From positions 1 to 7,909 of the forward strand of contig JBBDIX010000008.1 in assembly GCA_040880235.1 (NCBI GenBank): a stretch of 7,909 nucleotides of DNA, written 5' to 3'. The notes below the pieces were generated by a model. The model worked only from the letters and a program-made list of their open reading frames with translations, searched no databases and was not told the origin of the DNA. Both the position numbers and the translations under genes were made by a program. Source of the DNA: JBBDIX01 sp040880235 (GTDB lineage: Bacteria; Actinomycetota; Nitriliruptoria; Nitriliruptorales; Nitriliruptoraceae). Shown here piece after piece: positions 1-5,093 of this stretch. Every line of letters starts with the position of its first letter. The first letter of the stretch is position 1.

Positions 1-171
1 GTTCACCGCGGGAAGGTTGCCGAGCAGGATGATCAGCACGCCGACGCCGAGCAGGGACGCACCGGTCGCCGGCACCCACGTCGGCGACGGGGGTGCCTTC
101 TTCTCTGGCTCGTGGGTCTGGTACTCGCGGGGGCGGTTCCTGCCGTGTCGGCGGTGCCTGCTCTCCGGCAC
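1..171 (-). CDS. crgA: Cell division protein CrgA, N-terminal part (cut by left edge)
   Basis: Reading the minus strand from a GTG at 171-169 gives 57 residues with no stop before the window edge. The N-terminus is Met-Pro-Glu-Ser-Arg followed by a strongly basic, hydrophilic stretch (to about residue 29). A SPTWVP motif at 29-34 then leads straight into a hydrophobic segment (about 36-52). This basic cytoplasmic tail, S-P-x-W-V-P motif and first transmembrane helix is the layout of CrgA, a small two-helix actinobacterial membrane protein that links FtsZ-ring assembly with septal peptidoglycan enzymes. The second helix lies outside the window. A GGGAGG Shine-Dalgarno sequence sits just upstream of the GTG and fixes the start. 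The gene diverges from the neighbouring sortase, as is common in actinobacteria. The short length seen is the main uncertainty. Confidence 0.85.
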   Translation of the reverse strand, partial: MPESRHRRHGRNRPREYQTHEPEKKAPPSPTWVPATGASLLGVGVLIILLGNLPAVN

Positions 172-272
172 GATGACCTCCCGGGGTCGATGGCGAGTGT
201 GTGGTGGTGCGGGAGACGCCCGATCCGGTCGGGGATCCAGATGCCCTGGGGCCACGGTCTCCGCGGTCAGCC

Positions 273-278
273 TATCCT
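273..278 (+). promoter_or_regulatory. Candidate -10 box for the sortase gene
   Basis: TATCCT fits the actinobacterial TANNNT -10 pattern and lies 42 bases upstream of the sortase ATG, in the 149-bp divergent gap between crgA and the sortase. No convincing -35 box is visible. This is a motif match only. Confidence 0.3.
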
Positions 279-320
279 CCGCCCCTCGGCGGGACGGTGG
301 AGCGTCGAACCGGGGGAGTC

Positions 321-1139
321 ATGGGCACGGGGGTACGGCGGTGTCTGCGCCGCGCGGGCTGGGCGCTGGTCGCCATCGGGGCAGGCGTGCTCGGAGGGTC
401 GCTGCTCACCGACATGGTCACGGATGCCGCTCACGAGCGAGCCCAGCACGAGCTCCGAGACCGCTGGGCACGGGACCACCACGCGCGGGCGACGGCGCCC
501 ACGGACAGCGCCGAGGATCCCGTCATGCGGCGGCCCGACGTCGAGCCGTCGAGGGATCGTGCGCAGGACACGTTCCATGCCCCGGCGCAGCCGCGGGTTC
601 CCGCCGGCGATTCCCGCGAGTGGTCGGAGGGCGATCCGGTGGGCCTGCTGTGGTTCGAGCGGGCTGGCGAACCGGTGGTCACCGCGGACGAACTGGTCGT
701 GCTGTCGGGAGTGACCGATCGTGTGCTCGCCCGCGGTCCGGGTCGCTATCCGCGCTCCGCACCCCCCGGAGGGCTCGGCAACCTCGCGATCGCCGGACAT
801 CGCACGATGCACGGGGCTCCGTTCGACGGACTCGACGAACTGCACGTCGGCGACGTGATCCACGTGATCGACGCCGCCGGTGTCGAGTGGGCGTACCGGT
901 TCCGGGAGTCCAGGATCGTCGACCCGACCGACGTGTGGGTGGTCGGAGCCGACCCGCTGGAGATCGGCGAGGCCACGCTGACCCTCACGACCTGTCACCC
1001 CCGCCGCAGTGCTCGGCAACGGCTGGTGGTGTTCGCCGTGCTCGACGGCCCCGTCGAGCGGTCGTCGAACACGGACACGCGGCGAGGCGGTGCCAGGCGC
1101 GGTCAGCTGACGCGGTCGGTGAGCCGCCCGGCCATGTGA
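321..1139 (+). CDS. srtE: Class E sortase (LPXTG-type transpeptidase family)
   Basis: This 272-residue, membrane-anchored cysteine transpeptidase is predicted to join secreted proteins carrying an LAxTG-like sorting signal to the cell wall. An N-terminal basic patch and one transmembrane helix (about 14-29) are followed by a charged linker (about 30-105) and then the sortase beta-barrel. The catalytic triad is visible: His160 in AIAGHRTMHGAPF, Cys225 in TLTTCHP, and Arg234 nine residues later in RQRLVV. The TLTTC motif and the GHR..GAPF context point to class E. The ATG at 321 was chosen because a GGGGGAG purine run lies directly upstream and the helix follows at once. The frame stays open back to an ATG at 201, but that extension is Pro/Arg-rich and unlike a sortase N-terminus. 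The last 37 bases overlap the 3' end of the convergent prenyl synthase gene. No substrate with a sorting signal is seen in the window. Confidence 0.92.
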   Translation: MGTGVRRCLRRAGWALVAIGAGVLGGSLLTDMVTDAAHERAQHELRDRWARDHHARATAPTDSAEDPVMRRPDVEPSRDRAQDTFHAPAQPRVPAGDSREWSEGDPVGLLWFERAGEPVVTADELVVLSGVTDRVLARGPGRYPRSAPPGGLGNLAIAGHRTMHGAPFDGLDELHVGDVIHVIDAAGVEWAYRFRESRIVDPTDVWVVGADPLEIGEATLTLTTCHPRRSARQRLVVFAVLDGPVERSSNTDTRRGGARRGQLTRSVSRPAM

Positions 1140-2128
1140 CGCAGGGTCATCGCGACCCCCTCGTCCACCTCCAACCCGTCGAGGGCGGCGAGGGACTCGG
1201 CGGCGGACGCGTCCACATAGGCCTCGGCGGCGCTCCGTGCACCGCATCCCTCGATGAGGGAACGGGCCTCGGCGGCGTCGTCCTCGCCGAGCGCCGGATC
1301 ACCGAGCATCGCCGACAGCTGGCTCCGACCCGCTGCGTCCAGCCGTTCGAGCGCCTCGACGATCACCAGGGTGTGCTTGCCCTCCGCAAGGTCCGACTGG
1401 ACCGACTTGCCCGTCGACTCGGGCTGGCCGAACAGACCGAGCAGGTCGTCGCGGACCTGGAAGGCACGGCCGAGGGGATCACCGAAGCGTCGCAGACCCT
1501 CGATCAGGGTCGCGTCGCCGCCGGCCAGCACGGCACCGACCTCCAACGGGCGGGTCACCGAGTAGCGGCCAGACTTGAGCGTCGCGACCTGCAGGACCGC
1601 GGCGCGATCGCCCTCGCCCGTCGTCGAGGTGACCAGGTCGAGGTACTGGCCGGCCATGACCTCCTCGCGCAGGGCCGTGAACGCGCGCATCCCATCCAGC
1701 AGCCGCCGGTCGTCGACTCGTGCCCGCAGGAACAGGTCGTCGGCCTGGGTGAAGGCGACGTCTCCGACCAGGATCGCCACGGCCTGGCCGAACGCATCCG
1801 CGTCTCCGCGCAGGCGTCGATCCGCGTGCAGGGACGCGTACTCGCGATGCACCGTCGGGCGTCCCCGGCGGGTGTCGGCGCGGTCGATGACGTCGTCGTG
1901 GACGAGCGCGCACGTGTGCAGCAGTTCGAGCGCCAGTGCCGGACCCATGACGGCGTCGTCGGACGTACCGCCGCCTGCGCGATGGCCCAGCAGCAGCAGG
2001 ACGGGCCGGATCCGCTTCCCGCCCGCGCAGAATGCCTGCAGGGTCGCGGCGACGACGTCCAGTTCTGGGTGGTACCCGCGAAGGCGGGTCAGCAGGCGGT
2101 CGAGTTCCACCGTGAGGGCGTGGTCCAC
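1103..2128 (-). CDS. trans-Polyprenyl diphosphate synthase (GGPP/longer-chain type)
   Basis: This cytoplasmic, all-alpha, Mg-dependent isoprenyl chain elongation enzyme condenses isopentenyl diphosphate onto an allylic diphosphate. The product would feed menaquinone, carotenoid or other prenyl-lipid synthesis. Visible motifs are GGKRIRP (36-42), the first Asp-rich motif DDVID (78-82) followed by RRGRPTVH (87-94), EVMAGQYLDL (156-165), LKSGRYS (184-190), and a second Asp-rich region DDLLGLFG (227-234). Small residues just before DDVID (Cys73, Ala74) argue against a short FPP-only product, which is inference. At 341 residues the length is normal. The GTG at 2128 is the only standard in-frame start, but it lacks a clear ribosome binding site. 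A CTG at 2161 with GGAG seven bases upstream would add 11 helical residues. The second Asp-rich motif lacks its usual third acidic residue. The substrate and chain length cannot be set from sequence. Confidence 0.92.
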   Translation of the reverse strand: MDHALTVELDRLLTRLRGYHPELDVVAATLQAFCAGGKRIRPVLLLLGHRAGGGTSDDAVMGPALALELLHTCALVHDDVIDRADTRRGRPTVHREYASLHADRRLRGDADAFGQAVAILVGDVAFTQADDLFLRARVDDRRLLDGMRAFTALREEVMAGQYLDLVTSTTGEGDRAAVLQVATLKSGRYSVTRPLEVGAVLAGGDATLIEGLRRFGDPLGRAFQVRDDLLGLFGQPESTGKSVQSDLAEGKHTLVIVEALERLDAAGRSQLSAMLGDPALGEDDAAEARSLIEGCGARSAAEAYVDASAAESLAALDGLEVDEGVAMTLRHMAGRLTDRVS

Positions 2129-2193
2129 CCGGGCGCGCAGGGCGTCGATGGAGGTGTCCAGGGCAGTACTCCGGGTCGAGCGGGCGCGACGGC

Positions 2194-2212
2194 ACCGTAG
2201 CGTGGTTACGCT
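2194..2212. promoter_or_regulatory. Back-to-back -10-like boxes on an inverted repeat between prenyl synthase and pabA
   Basis: Plus-strand TACGCT at 2207-2212 ends six bases before the pabA ATG. Minus-strand TACGGT at 2199-2194 faces the prenyl synthase. Both fit TANNNT. A perfect inverted repeat AGCGT-GGTT-ACGCT occupies 2199-2212, so its right arm overlaps the pabA box and its left end touches the other. No good -35 hexamer was found for either direction. Promoter activity is inferred from spacing and position. Confidence 0.4.
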
Positions 2213-2218
2213 GGCGCC

Positions 2219-2860
2219 ATGGAGACCGTCGCGGGCGACACCCGCATCCTGATCGTCGACAACTACGACTCGTTTACCTACAACCTCGCGCAGCAGCTCG
2301 GCGAGCTCGGGGCACAGGTAGAGGTCGTGCGAAACGACGCGTTCACGGTCGTCGACGTCGTCGCCGATCCCCCCGACGGTGTCGTGATCTCACCCGGTCC
2401 CGGGACACCCGACGACGCCGGCCTGTCGAACGACCTGATCCGAGCGATCGGTGGAGTCCGACCGGTGCTCGGGGTCTGTCTGGGCCACCAGTGCATCGCC
2501 GACGTCCACGGGGGCACGATCGTGCGGGCCCCTGCCCTCTTCCACGGCAAGACGTCGATGATCTACCACCGTCGGGACGGGGTGCTCGTCGACCTCCCGG
2601 TCCCCTTCGAGGCGACGCGCTACCACTCGCTCATCGTCGAACGCTCGACGATGCCCACCCACCTGCAGGTCACCGCGGAGACGTCCGACGGACTGGTGAT
2701 GGGGCTGCGGCACCGCGAACTCGACCTCGAGGGGGTCCAGTTCCACCCGGAGTCGATCCTCACCGGGGTGGGGCCCCGCCTGCTCGCGAACTTCCTGCGC
2801 CACTGTGCGGAGGCCACCGGGGACACGACCCCCGAACCTGCCGGGGCCGCGACGAGCTGA
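2219..2860 (+). CDS. pabA: Glutamine amidotransferase, aminodeoxychorismate/anthranilate synthase component II
   Basis: This class I glutamine amidotransferase of 213 residues releases ammonia from glutamine for the chorismate-using partner subunit, PabB (folate) or TrpE (tryptophan). The N-terminus has the family signature ILIVDNYDSFTYNL (10-23). ISPGPGTP spans 57-64, the nucleophile Cys87 lies in GVCLGHQ, the LFHGKTS motif is at 107-113 and RYHSL at 134-138. The remaining triad residues are His176 and Glu178 in FHPES. All catalytic residues are intact and the length is normal. The ATG at 2219 has no Shine-Dalgarno sequence, but a -10-like box lies six bases upstream, so a leaderless transcript is plausible. 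Actinobacteria often carry this gene near crgA and upstream of pknB, but here no kinase follows. PabA and TrpG cannot be told apart from sequence alone. The PabA call rests on the crgA/sortase neighbourhood and the absence of tryptophan genes. Confidence 0.9.
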   Translation: METVAGDTRILIVDNYDSFTYNLAQQLGELGAQVEVVRNDAFTVVDVVADPPDGVVISPGPGTPDDAGLSNDLIRAIGGVRPVLGVCLGHQCIADVHGGTIVRAPALFHGKTSMIYHRRDGVLVDLPVPFEATRYHSLIVERSTMPTHLQVTAETSDGLVMGLRHRELDLEGVQFHPESILTGVGPRLLANFLRHCAEATGDTTPEPAGAATS

Positions 2861-2871
2861 CGAGCTGGCGG

Positions 2872-2893
2872 GCTGACCGGGCGACGGGTCAGC
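2872..2893. terminator. Hairpin terminator between convergent pabA and S16 protease genes
   Basis: A perfect 7-bp inverted repeat, GCTGACC (2872-2878) and GGTCAGC (2887-2893), encloses an 8-base loop. It lies 11 bases after the pabA stop, and its right arm contains the complement of the protease stop codon. There is no T-tract, as is usual for hairpins between convergent genes in GC-rich actinobacteria. It could act in both directions. Confidence 0.5.
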
Positions 2894-3887
2894 TGCGGCG
2901 CAGAGCGTCGAGGGCCTCCTCGAAGGTGCGGACACCCACGATCTGCAGGTCCGGTGCGGCCGTCCGTGCGATGTCGACGTGCGCGTGGGGAACGAGCACG
3001 AGGTCGGCGCCCGCCGCACGTGCGGCCCGCATCTTCTCCGGGACTCCGCCCACCGACCCGACGGTTCCGTCCACGTCCAGGGAGCCGGTTCCCATGACCG
3101 TGCGTCCCGCGACCAGGTCCTCGTCGGCGAGCAGGTCGTAGACCGTGAGCCCGATCATGAGACCCGCGCTCGGCCCACCGATGCGGGTGCCTTCGCGCAG
3201 GTTGACCTCGAAGGGCAGGCGCAGTTCGTCGACGGCCGTCTGGATCACGATGCCGATGCGTGGCCCGTCAGCACCGGGGACCTGGCCGAGCCGGAGCGAC
3301 TCGCGGCGTTCGGCGTCCTCGAACTCGAGGAGCAGCTCGATCTCGGTACCGACCTGCTGGTCGGCCACGAGGTTCTGCAGCTGGTCACCGGACGTGACCG
3401 GGGTGCCGTTGGCCCGCAGGACGACATCGCCCGGCTGGAGACGGCCGTCTGCCGGTCCATCGACCACGACGTCGACGACGACCACCTCGGTGACGAGGGT
3501 GGCGTCGTGGCCGGCGGCACGAGCACCGACGGCTGCGGCGACCTCGAACTGACGGCCGAAACGCTCGCGCTGCCGACGCAGGTACTCGTCGCGTTCCACG
3601 TCGGGTGGATAGACCTGGTCGAACCGCTGGATCTCACGATCCGGGTGGATGGCGGCCCAGAGCGCCGACCACGTGGGCTGCTGGCGCAGGGTGACCGTCA
3701 GCAGCGAGGTCTGTCCGTCGATCTCACCGACGTCCACGCCCTCGAACTCGATCAGTTCGGCGATCGCGGTGGGAGCACCCGGGACGTACTCGACGAGGGG
3801 CAGGGGCACGGTCGCGCCCGCCCACACCACGAGTGCCAGACTCAGGGTGTAGGCGGTTCGGCGTGCGGACCCGGGGGTGGTGGTCAC
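2889..3887 (-). CDS. Membrane-anchored PDZ and Lon-type (S16) serine protease
   Basis: This protein of 332 residues belongs to the YlbL/Rv3194c-type family. An N-terminal hydrophobic segment (about 12-31) ends in the family-like VPLPLVEYVPGAPT and would anchor the protein with its bulk outside the cytoplasm. A linker with a YPPDVERDEYLRRQ region (93-106) follows. A PDZ domain (about 138-200) has LQPGDVVLRANGTPV at 150-164. The C-terminal S16 protease domain (about 210-330) carries the catalytic dyad: Ser240 in GGPSAGLM and Lys285 in GGVPEKMRAA. The 45-residue spacing is close to that of the Lon Ser-Lys dyad, and there is no ATPase domain. The start is a GTG at 3887 that overlaps the stop of the upstream M50 gene by four bases (GTGA), so translation is probably coupled. 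The substrate is unknown. Quality control or processing of exported proteins is a family-level inference. Confidence 0.9.
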   Translation of the reverse strand: MTTTPGSARRTAYTLSLALVVWAGATVPLPLVEYVPGAPTAIAELIEFEGVDVGEIDGQTSLLTVTLRQQPTWSALWAAIHPDREIQRFDQVYPPDVERDEYLRRQRERFGRQFEVAAAVGARAAGHDATLVTEVVVVDVVVDGPADGRLQPGDVVLRANGTPVTSGDQLQNLVADQQVGTEIELLLEFEDAERRESLRLGQVPGADGPRIGIVIQTAVDELRLPFEVNLREGTRIGGPSAGLMIGLTVYDLLADEDLVAGRTVMGTGSLDVDGTVGSVGGVPEKMRAARAAGADLVLVPHAHVDIARTAAPDLQIVGVRTFEEALDALRRS

Positions 3888-4894
3888 CGGTCACCTGCGG
3901 GGATCGCCGCGGCACGGGTCGAACGGCGCCGGGGGCGGCGACGCAGGGTGGCCAACCGCCGGGCGACCTCGCGCTCGGACAGGGTGGTGACCGGCTGACC
4001 GGACGAGGAGATGAGCACCACGTCATGGTCGCGGAAGGCGTCGACGAGTGTGTGGACGTCGGCATCCGTCGCGACGGTCGGCAGTGCCCGGGGGTCGCCG
4101 ACGAGCGCCTCGAGGCCACGAGTGTGCAGACCGGGGAAGAGGTCGAGGACGGTCGTGCTCGACCAGGCCTCGTCGAGGCGTGCCGATCGCAGTTCACCCC
4201 GGGCCGCGCCGAAGAGGAAGACCCCGACCAGCACGTACCACAGCGCGCCGATGAGCGCTGCGGAGAAGGACACCAGCAACCACACACCCAGGCCCGCCAG
4301 CGCGAGCCCGAGCACCTGCCCGATCCTCGACGTGATGGTGATCGCGCGCGACCGGCTGCGCAGCAGCCACCACAGTCCCGCGCGCAGCAGTCGACCGCCG
4401 TCCAGAGGGGCACCCGGCACGACGTTGAACAGGGCCAGCGCCACGTTCAACCATCCGAGCAGCCCGGCCACGTCGGCGACGGGTTGGCCCACCGCCGCCG
4501 GCAGGACCTGCGTCCCGGTGGCGACGAGCCCGAACGCCGCCCCGCACACGAGGCTCGCCCAGGGGCCGACGGCGGCGATCGCGAACTCGTCGCGCGGGCG
4601 GTGACCGTGGGCCTCCATCTCCGTCACCCCACCGAAGAGGAACAGCGTGATCCCGTGGACCAGGATGCCCCGGTGGCGTGCCTCGACGCCGTGTGCGAGT
4701 TCGTGGACGAGGATGGACCCGAAGAACAGGAACGTGCCCGCCGCCGCCATGACCGCCGCGATCGTCACGCCGTGTGTGGGCGAGAACCGCACGTGGAAGG
4801 TCCAGCCGATGAGCACCGCGATCACCAGCAACGTCGGATCGAGCCGCACCTCGATGCCGAGGAGGCTCGTCAGCCGCAGGGTGCGTGAGAACAT
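3884..4894 (-). CDS. M50 (site-2 protease family) intramembrane zinc metalloprotease
   Basis: This polytopic protein of 336 residues resembles Rip3-type site-2 proteases, which cut transmembrane substrates in regulated intramembrane proteolysis. Zinc ligands are visible as HELAH (64-68) within a hydrophobic segment. The third ligand region is NVVPGAPLDGG (157-167), with Asp165. Hydrophobic segments lie near 18-33, 43-66, 79-90, 105-127, 139-159 and 193-229. There is no inserted PDZ domain, unlike Rip1/RseP. The cytoplasmic tail (about 235-319) resembles a degenerate CBS-like module, with TVATDADVHTLVDAF and VVLISSSGQPVTTLSEREVARRL-like strands and helices. The start chosen is the ATG at 4894, where family similarity begins (MFSRTLRLTSLLGIEVRLDP). 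It has no ribosome binding site, but a TACCGT box lies seven bases upstream, which suggests leaderless translation. The gene leads a two-gene operon with the S16-PDZ protease. Confidence 0.9.
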   Translation of the reverse strand: MFSRTLRLTSLLGIEVRLDPTLLVIAVLIGWTFHVRFSPTHGVTIAAVMAAAGTFLFFGSILVHELAHGVEARHRGILVHGITLFLFGGVTEMEAHGHRPRDEFAIAAVGPWASLVCGAAFGLVATGTQVLPAAVGQPVADVAGLLGWLNVALALFNVVPGAPLDGGRLLRAGLWWLLRSRSRAITITSRIGQVLGLALAGLGVWLLVSFSAALIGALWYVLVGVFLFGAARGELRSARLDEAWSSTTVLDLFPGLHTRGLEALVGDPRALPTVATDADVHTLVDAFRDHDVVLISSSGQPVTTLSEREVARRLATLRRRPRRRSTRAAAIPAGDR

Positions 4895-4901
4895 GGGCAG
4901 A

Positions 4902-4907
4902 ACGGTA
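4902..4907 (-). promoter_or_regulatory. Candidate -10 box for the M50/S16 protease operon
   Basis: On the minus strand this reads TACCGT, a TANNNT match, separated by seven bases from the M50 ATG at 4894. Transcription would start at or next to the ATG, giving a leaderless message, which agrees with the lack of a Shine-Dalgarno sequence. No clear -35 box is seen. Confidence 0.4.
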
Positions 4908-4976
4908 CCGGCGGCATCGGAGGACCCGGCCGTCGCGGCCGCTGTCCGGTCGTCGCCGCGGTCGGGAGAGCCTGCC

Positions 4977-5003
4977 CACACGGCCGGCCGATCCGATCGT
5001 GTG
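4977..5003. repeat. Imperfect inverted repeat in the M50/copCD divergent region
   Basis: CACACG (4977-4982) and CGTGTG (4998-5003) are inverted copies around a 15-base centre. The next outward bases pair with one mismatch. The repeat lies 14 bases upstream of the candidate copCD -35 box, where a regulator could bind. With short arms in GC-rich DNA, chance is a real possibility. Confidence 0.25.
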
Positions 5004-5017
5004 CGCGCGTTGGCGGG

Positions 5018-5047
5018 TTGGTTCCCCGCCACCCGACCTCGTACCGT
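5018..5047 (+). promoter_or_regulatory. Candidate promoter of the copper operon
   Basis: TTGGTT (5018-5023) and TACCGT (5042-5047) are separated by 18 bases, a normal spacing for a primary sigma factor. Each hexamer matches only about half of the consensus. The predicted start near 5054 gives a leader of about 40 bases before the ATG at 5094. Confidence 0.4.
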
Positions 5048-5093
5048 CTGCGCGAGCTCGTCGGTGCAGACGGGCGCGTCACCCGGCACAGGC

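Noticed and set aside
201..320. Longer sortase N-terminus from the ATG at 201
   Set aside because: The 40 extra residues are Pro/Arg-rich without features, and the ATG at 321 has a purine-rich ribosome binding site and directly precedes the membrane anchor.
17..2200. Very long plus-strand open frame (727 residues)
   Set aside because: It runs across crgA, the sortase and the antisense of the prenyl synthase. The product is Arg/Gly/Ala-rich with no family motif, as expected from stop-poor GC-rich DNA.
3833..4888. Plus-strand open frame of 351 residues opposite the M50 gene
   Set aside because: The composition is rich in Arg, Gln, Asp and His with no motifs. The minus strand encodes a clear zinc metalloprotease.
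4647..5093. Upstream extension of the copCD frame
   Set aside because: It is antisense to the M50 start and lacks family similarity. The signal peptide begins properly from 5094.
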